DNA of 22,965 bases from Methanomicrobiales archaeon (GCA_012521035.1 JAAYND010000299.1:1-22965); one strand, 5' to 3'; shown: positions 14,381 through 21,910, counted from the stretch's first letter. The notes: generated by a model not told the origin, from the sequence alone. Numbers and translations are program-made.

Positions 14381-15880
14381 TCAGACCACCCCCTCCTCCG
14401 CAAGCAACCGCTTCAGCCGCTCCTCGGCCACAGCACACGCCGCGGCCGCCGCCTTCACCCGGGCGAGCCCCTCCTCCACGGTCATCGGGTCTTCCTCGAT
14501 CACCGGCTCGACGTAGAGCGAGATGTTGAGGTTATAGTCCTCCTCCTGGATCTCATCGAGCGTAGCAACCTTCACCGCGCCTTCGACATCTCTGCAATCC
14601 TCGTACCAGGCATAGACCTGCTCCACATGACCGTCGAGGAGCTCGTTCTGGTTCCTGCCCCTCTTGAACTGCTCCGAAGCGTCGATGAAGATCACGCGGT
14701 TCTTCGCTCGTGCATCCTTTTGCTGTCGGAAGATCACGATACAGGCGGCGAGCGTCGTCCCGTAGAAGAGGTTCGGCCCAAGACCGATCACCGCCTCGAT
14801 GAGATCCATCTCGAGAAGCGTTCTGCGGATCTTTCCTTCGGCTCCTTTCCGGAAGAGCGCTCCCTGCGGGAGAACGATCGCCATCCGCCCGCCGCGCTTC
14901 GCCATCGAGGAGATCATGTGCTGGACCCAGGCGTAATCCCCGTAACTCGGCGGCGGCATCCCGGCGAAGTTCCGCCCGTAGGGATCGTGCTCCCAGACCT
15001 CCTCACCCCACTTCTTGAGCGAGAAGGGAGGGTTTGCGACCACGCAATCGAAGGTCTTGAGCCGATCGTTCTCCACAAACGCCGGGCTACGGAGCGTATC
15101 GCCCCGGACGATCGCAAAGTCCTCCCGCCCGTGCAGGATCAGGTTCATGCGGGCGATCGAGGAGGTGGTCAGGTTCTTCTCCTGGCCGTAGAGGTGCAGG
15201 AGATTGATGTTGCCGCCGTGCGCCTGAACATAGTTCAGCGCCTCAAGGAGCATGCCCGCAGTCCCGACCGCGGGATCGTATACGCTCTCGTTCTCCTGCG
15301 GTTTGAGGATCTTCATCATCAGTTTGATGACGTTACGGGGCGTGTAGAACTCGCCGGCGGCTTTGTTAGACTCGTCAGCGAACTTTTTGATGAGGAACTC
15401 ATACGCCCGTCCAGTAATATCGGGCTCGACATTGGCGTTTGAGAGGGTCTTCTCCGAGAAGTGCTCGATCAGGTTGTTGAGGAGTCTGTCCGGAAGGCGA
15501 TCCTTGTTACCCCATTGTACGTCCCCAAAGATCTGGCTGAGCGTCTGGGGGTTTGCCTTCTCGATACACTGCATGGCATGTGCGATCTTCGATCCGACGT
15601 TCTCGGTATGCTCCCGGACATCCCGCCAGTGACAGCCCTCTGGGATGTAAAACCGGAAGTTCTCACGGTAGGACGCTTCTTCGACGTCGCCATCCGCCTC
15701 CGCGAGCGCTATCTGATACTCCTCGTCGAAGACGTCGCAGATCCGCTTGAAGAAGAGCAACGGGAAGATGTATGTCTTGAAGTCGGCCGCGTCGATAGGG
15801 CCTCGTAAGATGTTTGCCGCCTCAAAGAGCCATGACTCCAGTTCTGAAAGTGATATCGGAGTTAGCGTTGCCTGTGCCAT
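14381..15880 (-). CDS. hsdM: Type I DNA methyltransferase subunit M, first gene of the operon
   Basis: The 499-residue product has an HsdM N-terminal domain (LFEAANILRGPIDAADFKTY, IFPLLFFKRICDV), motif I YDPAVGTAGML near residues 200-209, and the catalytic NPPF near 282-285, followed by the usual C-terminal helices. It is a complete N6-adenine methyltransferase subunit of normal length. It leads the hsdM-hsdM-hsdS-HEPN operon. TATAATAA lies about 30-38 bases upstream of its ATG, with no Shine-Dalgarno, so the transcript is probably leaderless or nearly so. It could act as a homodimer competing with, or as a heterodimer with, the second HsdM; the sequence does not decide between these. The catalytic Phe (NPPF) versus Tyr (NPPY) is a normal variation in this family. 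Confidence 0.94.
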   Translation of the reverse strand: MAQATLTPISLSELESWLFEAANILRGPIDAADFKTYIFPLLFFKRICDVFDEEYQIALAEADGDVEEASYRENFRFYIPEGCHWRDVREHTENVGSKIAHAMQCIEKANPQTLSQIFGDVQWGNKDRLPDRLLNNLIEHFSEKTLSNANVEPDITGRAYEFLIKKFADESNKAAGEFYTPRNVIKLMMKILKPQENESVYDPAVGTAGMLLEALNYVQAHGGNINLLHLYGQEKNLTTSSIARMNLILHGREDFAIVRGDTLRSPAFVENDRLKTFDCVVANPPFSLKKWGEEVWEHDPYGRNFAGMPPPSYGDYAWVQHMISSMAKRGGRMAIVLPQGALFRKGAEGKIRRTLLEMDLIEAVIGLGPNLFYGTTLAACIVIFRQQKDARAKNRVIFIDASEQFKRGRNQNELLDGHVEQVYAWYEDCRDVEGAVKVATLDEIQEEDYNLNISLYVEPVIEEDPMTVEEGLARVKAAAAACAVAEERLKRLLAEEGVV

Positions 15881-15910
15881 TGACTGAAACCGCCTGAATC
15901 TGAACGTGTC

Positions 15911-15918
15911 TATAATAA
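15911..15918 (-). promoter_or_regulatory. TATA box of the hsdM-hsdM-hsdS-HEPN operon
   Basis: TTATTATA on the minus strand is preceded by CCGGAAC, a possible BRE region, and lies about 31-38 bases before the hsdM start. This places initiation within a few bases of the ATG. Further upstream (15940-15960) an imperfect dyad around TGCATT with flanking GGAA/TTCC could be an operator. Nothing else is evident between this and the primase gene stop. Confidence 0.6.
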
Positions 15919-16051
15919 GTTCCGGTTGTGTTAAAGTCGTTCGGAATGCATTTCCGGAAAAAATGTCACTTAAGCCGGGCCTTCTAACAAAAACCGTGTC
16001 ACGTGGGAGGTTACACGTCCATGTCCTGTGAAGGGGTTGGGGTTCGCAGCC

Positions 16052-18784
16052 TCACCTCACCCCTTCCCCCCTGTTCCACTCCCGGACCAGCCTCGCGTAG
16101 CACCCCTCACAGACATTCGCCCGCGCCTCACGCGAGCGGTAGACCGCTTTGCCCGTCCCGCAGATATCACAGCGACCGAGTTCGACCCCCGCCCGCTCGA
16201 AGAGCCGGTGGTCGAGGATCCCCGGTAGGGGCTCTTGCAGCACAGGCTCTCGCTTTGCGCTGGTTTTCAGCGTGTTACAGCCGGCGATGCCACTCAAATG
16301 GCGGCCTGACAGTGCCTGATCGGCGTTTCCGCCCTGGAAAGGCGAGATCGTGGGATCGGTTCCGGCATTCCGGATTTCGCACACACCCGCACACTCACTC
16401 ACCCCGGAGCCGGTGCCGGGAGCTGTGTGCGTATTTTGCTGTACTTCAGTACTAAGAGAGAGATGCGTCTCTCTATCTGTACAATTACTGTCAGATCCGG
16501 AGCCTTTCCCACCCGTTTGATCTTCGCACCCTGTGCTGGAATTTCGCGGTAAACCTGCTGCAATGCTGCAAGGGTCGGGACCGTCGTCCCGGTCACCGCC
16601 CTCATCGAGCCAGACCCCGCCGCCATGCGCCCAGCGCCGGTAGATCACGAGGTCGAAGGAGAAGAGGTGCTCCCGTCGCCGCACCGCGTATCCATCCACG
16701 TCCTCGGTGACCATCGTGTCAGAGAAACTGACCGCCGGGCACTTCTCCAGGAGGCCGGAGTAGACCGTTCCCCGGCTCGCGTACCCGTGGAGGATGCGGT
16801 AGGTCTGGTGGTACGAGAGCCCGAGCGCCTCCTGGAGCATCCGTATCGTGAACCGTCCCCAGCCCATCGTTGCCACCGTCGCGAGCGCCGCCGCCTCGTT
16901 CTTCGTCATCTTCGTCTCCTGCCCGCCGGTCTCACCGTTGATCGCCGCATAGACCCGGGCCGCCGCCGTAAAATCATCCCGGTTTGCCCTGATACCCCCG
17001 TCAAACCTCTCCCTCTGGTAGCGATGGAGCAGGGCGGAGGCCTTGATCAGGTCGAAGAGGATGCCCGGGTTGCGGCGGTTCGTGGTCGTGGAGAACTGCA
17101 CCCTCCTCGCATACGGGACCGAGACGTGGAGGCGCTCCTCTTTGAGGACGCGCCAGATCGCCCGGCAGACAGCGAGATCGGGATCCTCGGCATCACCGCC
17201 GTCCTCCCTCGCCTCCCGCTCCTTCAGGTACCGGAGCACCCGCTCGTCCTGGTCGAGGGAGTCGTCGATCCAGACGGTGAGCATCCGGTTCACCACCTGG
17301 TCGTCGCCGGCGTCTTCGACCTTTGCAAGCCACCAGACACATCGCTCCGGGATGCGGCAGACCTGGAGTTTCCGGTCGGCGGTGACCGTCTGGTGCTCGA
17401 TACCCGCCCGGAAGTTTGCGGTGGCGGCTTTGAGCACTTCCTGGAGGTCGTCGGATAACGACACATCGTCAAAGAGGAAGACGGTGCCTGACTGCAGGTT
17501 GCCGTTGTAGTAGAGGGCCTTGTCCGAGACTGTCCCGGCAAGACGGTACTCTTCCGGGACCTGCTGGAGCATGGTGGTGCAGGCATGGCTCTTCCCCTTG
17601 CCGGAGTTGCCGGAGATAGAGACGTGAAGACCGTTTGTGTTCTCGACCGACTGGGAGGCGACTGACATCACCAGGCACTCCGCGACGGTCCGGTCCCCGA
17701 CGTGGCTCTTGTTGAAGGTGTCGAGAAGGAACGTGAACGGGTCGCCACTCTTGAGAATCGCAAGGGCTCGCTCGCGGTGCTCGTCGGCAACTGGAGGAGG
17801 GGCGGGATCCTCCCCCTGCTTCTTCTCCACTCTACGTTGCTGCGGCTCATACATCCCCCGGAGTTCCGGCCACCGCTGCGCTCCTCCGCCGCAGGTCGCG
17901 TGGTGGCAGCCGGCGAAGATGGCGCCGTTTGGAAACTGGATCGCGAACGCCCCGTCCTTATGCGCTCCTGAGAACGGACACTCGGCGAGCGAATACAGCG
18001 TCCCGCCCTGGTAGGGTTTCGTGGACCTGACGGCGATCCCGTGGTCGAGGAGCCAGGCGGCGAGGTCGATGCCTGGTCCTTTCTTTTTCGGTTCTTCCCG
18101 GGGGATGAGCCCGGCGAGGTGCTGGAGTCGTTCCAGGGAAACGACCCCTATCTCCGGTGGGAGAGTGAGGATCTTCGCCCGCCGGTGGGGCCGCTCAGGG
18201 GTGTTGTCGCCCTTCCGGGAGCAGGTGCCGTAGAGTTTCCAGATCCGGGCGGCGTTGTGGTTCGCGGTGTCGACCGTGACCGTCTCGTTCGAGAAGAGGG
18301 CGTCGAGGGTCGCAAGCGCTCCCTTCACGAGCGCGGTCGCCGCCTCGTCGTTCGGGAGATCGATCCGATACAACAGATGCGCCCCGAACCCCTGCTCCGC
18401 GAGGTAGCCCGCGATCCGTCCGGCAGCGTCGAGCGCCGCGTCGTGCTCTTCATCGGTGGACGAGACCCCGCTCGGCCGGACGGGGTCGATGTCGACCGGG
18501 AACCAGCGCCGCCGGATGATGTCGGCGTCGGCGGTCGTCGCGTCTCTCCGGGAGAGCCGCATCTTGATCCGGTTCGTCCGCCGGGCGAGGAGGGCGGGGT
18601 TCACCGTATTGAGAGTCACATAAATCCCGGCGACCGCGGGGTCGGCGTCGAGGGCTTCCACGGCCCGGGCGAGCGCCTCGAAGTCATCGAAGTAGCCCGA
18701 GTGGGTTACGCCGTCGGCGAGCGCCCGGACCTCGACCACCCCGTCGGCGAGGAGTGCCACCGCCCTCTGCACGACATCTCTCAC
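16052..18784 (-). CDS. Primase-helicase replication protein of an integrated element
   Basis: The 910-residue product begins at GTG in a GTGA overlap with the stop of the preceding gene. The same frame stays open 131 codons further upstream, but that part is only a shadow of two small genes. An archaeo-eukaryotic-type primase domain comes first, with the metal motif WFPVDIDP near residue 97, RIDLPNDEAA near 141, and NHNAARIWKLYGT near 175-187. A Cys/His zinc element follows (ECPFSGAH near 268, CHHATC near 295). Next is a P-loop helicase/ATPase with GNSGKGKSH near 391 and FLFDDVS near 438. A winged helix lies near 640-675 (RFTIRMLQEALGLSYHQTYR). A low-complexity Ser/Thr/Gly/Cys linker leads to a CxxC...CxxC zinc finger near 873-897. 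Such proteins open and prime replication of plasmids and viruses, here beside orc1. Confidence 0.85.
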   Translation of the reverse strand: MRDVVQRAVALLADGVVEVRALADGVTHSGYFDDFEALARAVEALDADPAVAGIYVTLNTVNPALLARRTNRIKMRLSRRDATTADADIIRRRWFPVDIDPVRPSGVSSTDEEHDAALDAAGRIAGYLAEQGFGAHLLYRIDLPNDEAATALVKGALATLDALFSNETVTVDTANHNAARIWKLYGTCSRKGDNTPERPHRRAKILTLPPEIGVVSLERLQHLAGLIPREEPKKKGPGIDLAAWLLDHGIAVRSTKPYQGGTLYSLAECPFSGAHKDGAFAIQFPNGAIFAGCHHATCGGGAQRWPELRGMYEPQQRRVEKKQGEDPAPPPVADEHRERALAILKSGDPFTFLLDTFNKSHVGDRTVAECLVMSVASQSVENTNGLHVSISGNSGKGKSHACTTMLQQVPEEYRLAGTVSDKALYYNGNLQSGTVFLFDDVSLSDDLQEVLKAATANFRAGIEHQTVTADRKLQVCRIPERCVWWLAKVEDAGDDQVVNRMLTVWIDDSLDQDERVLRYLKEREAREDGGDAEDPDLAVCRAIWRVLKEERLHVSVPYARRVQFSTTTNRRNPGILFDLIKASALLHRYQRERFDGGIRANRDDFTAAARVYAAINGETGGQETKMTKNEAAALATVATMGWGRFTIRMLQEALGLSYHQTYRILHGYASRGTVYSGLLEKCPAVSFSDTMVTEDVDGYAVRRREHLFSFDLVIYRRWAHGGGVWLDEGGDRDDGPDPCSIAAGLPRNSSTGCEDQTGGKGSGSDSNCTDRETHLSLSTEVQQNTHTAPGTGSGVSECAGVCEIRNAGTDPTISPFQGGNADQALSGRHLSGIAGCNTLKTSAKREPVLQEPLPGILDHRLFERAGVELGRCDICGTGKAVYRSREARANVCEGCYARLVREWNRGEGVR

Positions 18785-19098
18785 CCCGTCACCCCCGGCA
18801 CCAGGGGAAAGAGCGGGGCGCTCACCGCCTCCCCGCGGGCAACCCGCTGGAAACTGATGAGCGGGATGATGTAAGAGCCGGCGCGGGTATGGAGCATCAC
18901 CGCCTTCCCCGAAGCGTTCATCGCCGCGTGCCCCTCGATGACGATCCCGTCCCCGCTCGCCTGCGTGATCGGGACAACCCGGCCGTAGAAGAGGAGGTTC
19001 CTGATATCCCCGGCCTCGATCCGGTAGCGCTCGGTCTCGACGGAGACCCGGAGCACCCCGTCGGGACCGGGGCTGAGGGTTCCCGGCTCCGGGGTCAT
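18781..19098 (-). CDS. Small hypothetical protein of the replication operon, 105 residues
   Basis: I do not recognise this family. After a Pro/Gly-rich start (MTPEPGTLSPGPDGVL) the protein is strand-rich (RVSVETERYRIEAGDIRNLL, VVPITQASGDGIVIEGHAAM, KAVMLHTRAGSYIIPLISF), which suggests a compact beta fold. It has no signal peptide or membrane helix. It overlaps the preceding gene by ATGA and the primase gene by GTGA, so the three are translated from one message. It may be an accessory replication factor or DNA-binding protein, on context alone. Confidence 0.75.
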   Translation of the reverse strand: MTPEPGTLSPGPDGVLRVSVETERYRIEAGDIRNLLFYGRVVPITQASGDGIVIEGHAAMNASGKAVMLHTRAGSYIIPLISFQRVARGEAVSAPLFPLVPGVTG

Positions 19099-19370
19099 GG
19101 CCGGCCCCGCTCGACGCTGACGGTGTACTGGTGGTTGCGTGTTCTGTGCACGTGGATCTCGCGGACGGCTCTCCCATACCGCCGGATAGCGTCCGCGATC
19201 GCTCGCGGGACGAGGAAGAGCGGCACCGGGGAGACGTTTATCTCCTCCGGTGAAGATGTACCAGTGGCGGCCTGGCCGACGGTGCGGTCACACTTCAGGT
19301 CCGGGCTGCCGCCGCTGGTTCTCGGTTCGGTTCCTCCCCCGCCGGGGGTTGTTTCTGGTTGCTGTTGCAT
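19095..19370 (-). CDS. Small hypothetical protein leading the replication operon, 91 residues
   Basis: The N-terminal half is a disordered Gln/Pro/Gly/Thr-rich stretch. The C-terminal half (VPLFLVPRAIADAIRRYGRA, VREIHVHRTRNHQYTVSVER) looks like a helix followed by two basic strands and could bind nucleic acid. The ATG has GGAGAT eight or nine bases upstream. The stop overlaps the next gene by ATGA. I recognise no family. It leads a three-gene operon ending in the primase-helicase, with an inverted repeat over its probable TATA region at 19429-19457. Confidence 0.72.
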   Translation of the reverse strand: MQQQPETTPGGGGTEPRTSGGSPDLKCDRTVGQAATGTSSPEEINVSPVPLFLVPRAIADAIRRYGRAVREIHVHRTRNHQYTVSVERGRP

Positions 19371-19428
19371 TTTTTGCTATCTCCTTCGCACCGGCGTTCT
19401 CTCCGGCGCATACGGGCTTCTCTCGCCC

Positions 19429-19457
19429 GGATGGTTAAAAGAGTGAGCCAACCATCC
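19429..19457 (-). promoter_or_regulatory. Inverted repeat at the probable promoter of the primase operon
   Basis: GGATGGTT (19429-19436) and AACCATCC (19450-19457) are perfect 8-bp arms. The spacer holds TTTTAA on the minus strand, the only A/T-rich element close to the gene, about 65 bases before the 91-codon gene. It could be an operator over the TATA box. As RNA it would form a hairpin with a 13-base loop, but no T-run follows it in the operon direction, so an orc1 terminator is less likely. Confidence 0.42.
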
Positions 19458-19481
19458 CGGAAGAAAGAAACGAACCCGGCA

Positions 19482-19559
19482 TAAACCTTACTGTATTGGG
19501 AAAAATTAAAAATGAAGAATCGGTGCTTGATTTCCGATCAGATAGAAAATTAAGGTTTA
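19482..19559. other. AT-rich spacer bounded by a 9-bp inverted repeat, possible origin element
   Basis: TAAACCTTA (19482-19490) and TAAGGTTTA (19551-19559) are perfect inverted arms enclosing about 60 bp that are very A/T-rich for this window. Inside are a run of A and T (AAAAATTAAAAAT) and a smaller ATCGG/CCGAT dyad. It sits between orc1/cdc6 and the primase operon, and the right arm overlaps the orc1 stop codon. Archaeal origins usually lie beside orc1, with an A/T-rich unwinding element and inverted recognition boxes, but normally upstream of the gene. The alternative is a terminator with poly-T for orc1. Confidence 0.35.
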
Positions 19560-20723
19560 CGAAATCCCATGCTCAGTCCGGGTTTTTGCGGGTTTCGTCC
19601 GGGCATTGCAGACGGCGAAGACGTCCTCGGGGTCATACCGAAGACGGATCGCCCGGCCCCGGCCGACTCCAGGCACCAGGTCGACGATCCCGGCCGTTGC
19701 GAGAACATTGAGGTGCTCGTGGTAGGTCGTCTTCCCGACCGGGAGATACTCCCGTGCCGCCTCGAAGACCGCCCCCGAGGCCATATCTCTCCCTTCCCGC
19801 GACCGCTCTGCGATCCGGGAGAGCAGCGCCCGCTCACCCGCCGAGAGGTCCGCGGCACGGGTCCGGAGCGACGGCCTGGTGATCGCCCGGGCTGCGGCCA
19901 CCACGTCCTCAGGGCCGACCCTCCGCCGGCCGTCCTTCTCCGCCCGCTGGACTGCTGCCCGGAGGAGGTCGATCCCGACCCGGACGTCCTGCTCGCCGGC
20001 GGCGATGGTGGCGATGCGGTCGAGGAGGATCTTTGAGATCACCCGTGGATAGAGCCCCTGCCTGACCCGATCAGCCAGAATCTCGTGGATCTCGGCCTTC
20101 GTGTAGGGCCAGAAGGTGACCTCGAGCGGGTGGAAGACCGACCGGACGCTTGGATCGGCCTCCGCGTAGAGGTTCCGGGCAAGATCGCTCGTGACCGCGA
20201 AGACCCCGGCTTTCCGGACGTCCCACTTCTCGTAGAGCCGGAGGAGCTGGTAGAGGAGGGTGTTGTAGGTCCCGGCCGCGATGAGCTCGTCCGCATCGTC
20301 GAGACAGACGACAAGCGCGGCGTTCTCGTCATGGAGTCGGGTGGCGATTCCCTCTTTGATGTCGTCGAGGTACCGGCCGGCCGACGGCGCCGGGCTACCG
20401 CAGACCTGCACGAAGATGCTCCGGTAGACCGCGAGCGCCGTGTGGTCGTGCCGGCAGTTGACGTAGACCGGGACTATCCTCTTCGTCTCCTCCGTGACTG
20501 CGGCGAAGAGGTGGCGGACGGTGGTGGTCTTCCCGGTCCCCGGCGGGCCGCGGAGGACGGCGCTCCCCACACTCGCGCCCCGGAGGGCCGGCCGGATGAG
20601 AAAGGCGAGTTCCCTGACCTGGGCGTCGCGGTGGTGGAGGTGTTCGGGGAGGTACGTGAGTTCAAAGACCTCGGGGTCGCGAAAGAGCGTCTCGTCGGAG
20701 CGGAGGAGAGAGGAGTGCGTCAT
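19557..20723 (-). CDS. orc1/cdc6: Orc1/Cdc6 family replication initiator
   Basis: The 388-residue AAA+ protein shows Walker A RGPPGTGKTT near residues 58-67, Walker B VVCLDDADEL near 137-146, and a sensor 1-like FAVTSDL. The lid has GEQDVRVGIDLLRAA (sensor 2 region), and the C-terminus holds a winged helix (YLPVGKTTYHEHLNVLATAG). This is the archaeal origin-binding and helicase-loading protein. Its position beside a primase-helicase and several toxin-antitoxin genes suggests the initiator of an integrated element or secondary replicon rather than the main chromosomal copy. GTTTATCAG at 20797-20805 (reverse strand CTGATAAAC) may be its TATA region. Its first 25 or so codons and leader are duplicated 1.3 kb upstream. 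Confidence 0.92.
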   Translation of the reverse strand: MTHSSLLRSDETLFRDPEVFELTYLPEHLHHRDAQVRELAFLIRPALRGASVGSAVLRGPPGTGKTTTVRHLFAAVTEETKRIVPVYVNCRHDHTALAVYRSIFVQVCGSPAPSAGRYLDDIKEGIATRLHDENAALVVCLDDADELIAAGTYNTLLYQLLRLYEKWDVRKAGVFAVTSDLARNLYAEADPSVRSVFHPLEVTFWPYTKAEIHEILADRVRQGLYPRVISKILLDRIATIAAGEQDVRVGIDLLRAAVQRAEKDGRRRVGPEDVVAAARAITRPSLRTRAADLSAGERALLSRIAERSREGRDMASGAVFEAAREYLPVGKTTYHEHLNVLATAGIVDLVPGVGRGRAIRLRYDPEDVFAVCNARTKPAKTRTEHGIS

Positions 20724-20780
20724 ACGATGATCTGGAGAAGAGGGGGTTGTTATGGGTGAGCCGGGCGTAGGGTGAAAGTG
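20621..20780 (+). repeat. Direct repeat copy 1: 5' end and leader of orc1/cdc6
   Basis: This 160-bp stretch covers the first codons of orc1 and about 57 bases upstream of its ATG. It matches 21966-22095 almost base for base over its whole length, apart from a 30-bp segment (20641-20670) absent from copy 2 and a few substitutions. Similarity stops abruptly at both ends. Confidence 0.93.
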
Positions 20781-20923
20781 AGAGGGTGAGGGACCGGTTT
20801 ATCAGTTCTCTCCTGTTCACCCGGTGAAAGGCCGGCGACGCCGATCTGCCACCAGAATTCCCCGGGAGTGTCCCGCCACGAGCGCTCCCCCCCGATGCCG
20901 TTTCCGTCGAACTGCAGCGGCTT
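20780..20923 (-). promoter_or_regulatory. orc1 upstream region with a GGTGAA dyad
   Basis: TTCACC (20816-20821) and GGTGAA (20823-20828) form a 6-1-6 palindrome, and GGTGAAA recurs at 20771-20777 in the repeat. A TTTATC element at 20798-20803 is the best TATA candidate for orc1. GGTGAA elements upstream of an orc1 gene could be initiator binding boxes or an autoregulatory operator; this is speculative. The GC-rich remainder encodes a protein-like minus-strand peptide (PGEFWWQIGVAGL) that I cannot place and may be a gene remnant. Confidence 0.35.
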
Positions 20924-21343
20924 CTACCCAAACCGCTGCCGGGCCAGAACAAGGGCCCGATGAGCCAGCCGGATGCAGAACGCCGCTTCCTCTTCACACA
21001 CAAGCGAGCCGCTGTACTGAACGTTGTGCCTGGCGACCCGCAGTTTGTCAAAGGCGTTCAGGAGATCGGCAATCTCAGGGTCGTCGCCGGATACATGCTG
21101 TACTGCAGTAACGAGACAGGCGTGGCTCCGCTCGACGTAGCCTGCAGCGTAGAGGAACGCACGGACACTATGAAACGCACTGTTGTACGCGGCAAGATGC
21201 GCCATCTCGTACTCCTCGATCGCCACGTTCTTCTCCGCCGCTCGAAGGAACCTCGCCGCGGATGCGAGAGAGCCGGGGAGACGCTCCACCGCTCCAGGGT
21301 CGGCGCGGATGAGGCCCCGGTCGACGCACTCGCGCCACCTCAT
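20924..21343 (-). CDS. HEPN-domain protein of an MNT/HEPN toxin-antitoxin pair
   Basis: The 139-residue helical protein starts at MRWRECVDRGLIRADPG, in an ATGA overlap with the preceding nucleotidyltransferase gene. An in-frame extension of 27 codons lies inside that gene and is rejected. EYEMAHLAAYNSAFHSVRAF and, later, LRVARHNVQYSG match the UPF0332-type HEPN fold. In such pairs the HEPN protein is usually the ribonuclease toxin and the MNT enzyme is the antitoxin that AMPylates it. The tail contains RHNVQY rather than the standard R-x4-H-x-Y, so activity may differ from HepT. Coupled translation with the MNT gene is clear. Confidence 0.82.
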   Translation of the reverse strand: MRWRECVDRGLIRADPGAVERLPGSLASAARFLRAAEKNVAIEEYEMAHLAAYNSAFHSVRAFLYAAGYVERSHACLVTAVQHVSGDDPEIADLLNAFDKLRVARHNVQYSGSLVCEEEAAFCIRLAHRALVLARQRFG

Positions 21344-21885
21344 AGGCGGACCCCGGTCACGAGCATGTGGTTTTGCAGGACGCTCGCGGCAAACGGGTCG
21401 CCTTCCTCTTTCATCCGCTCCCACCGGTAGTAGGGGATGACCGTCACCTGCACTTCGCGGCCGGTCTCCGCCTCCAGTGCCGGCACCCGGCCGTGATCGA
21501 CCCGGCTCTCGTCGCCGATGATCAGGATGTCGATGTCGCTCTGTTCATCGAAGGTCCCCGACGCGGTGCTCCCGTAGACCGCGACCGCGATGCTCTCGGG
21601 AGCAATCTCTTCGATGCCGGCCCGAGCAAGGAGGAGAGCCATGCAGGCCCGCTTCAATTCCCGGGCGGCGAAGGAGTCGTTCTCGAGGGAGAGGAGCCTT
21701 GCCGTGCCGAGGCGCGTGGCGGTGAGCAACCCGTCGCGCTCGAAGGCATCGGCATACGCCTTGACGCTTCCCGGACTGACAGCGATCTCCCGGGCGAGTC
21801 TGTTGATGTGGATCTCGCCTCTCGGGTGGGTGAGGAACCAGGCGAGGACCCGGAACCCGACGAACTTCTCGAACTCCCGGAGCAT
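21340..21885 (-). CDS. Winged-helix nucleotidyltransferase (MNT) antitoxin
   Basis: The 181-residue product combines an N-terminal winged helix (FLTHPRGEIHINRLAREI, SPGSVKAYADAFERDGLL) with a minimal nucleotidyltransferase carrying GSTASGTFDEQSDIDILI near residues 104-121. This is the G-S-x(n)-D-x-D signature of NTase-fold enzymes. The third catalytic Asp, expected in the strand REVQVTVIP, is Gln or Thr here, so nucleotidyl transfer may be weak or absent. It precedes and overlaps its HEPN partner. I chose the ATG of MLREFEKFVGF, which starts the conserved domain and lies at a palindromic A/T-rich promoter. The frame is also open upstream into the duplicated orc1 start at 22038, which would give a 232-residue chimera. 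Confidence 0.82.
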   Translation of the reverse strand: MLREFEKFVGFRVLAWFLTHPRGEIHINRLAREIAVSPGSVKAYADAFERDGLLTATRLGTARLLSLENDSFAARELKRACMALLLARAGIEEIAPESIAVAVYGSTASGTFDEQSDIDILIIGDESRVDHGRVPALEAETGREVQVTVIPYYRWERMKEEGDPFAASVLQNHMLVTGVRL

Positions 21886-21892
21886 ATAATGT

Positions 21893-21910
21893 ATTGAATA
21901 ATCATTCAAT
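21893..21910 (-). promoter_or_regulatory. Palindromic operator at the MNT/HEPN promoter
   Basis: ATTGAAT (21893-21899) and ATTCAAT (21904-21910) are perfect 7-bp arms around AATC, in an A/T-rich island just 8 bases before the MNT start. CATTATATG between it and the ATG looks like a TATA element but is too close to serve that ATG, so transcription may start from A/T-rich sequence near 21911-21920. Binding by the winged helix of the MNT protein itself is plausible autoregulation. Confidence 0.5.

Noticed and set aside
12818..15442. 874-codon plus-strand frame
   Set aside because: It is fully antisense to hsdS and both hsdM genes, with Pro/Arg/Leu-rich sequence and no domain.
18785..19177. 131-residue N-terminal extension of the primase
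   Set aside because: It is another frame of the two small genes that overlap each other by ATGA and the primase by GTGA; its composition is nonsense Arg/Gly/Pro.
19429..19457. Rho-independent-type terminator of orc1
   Set aside because: The dyad is good but lacks a following T-run in the orc1 direction, and it lies close to the start of the next operon, so an operator is favoured.
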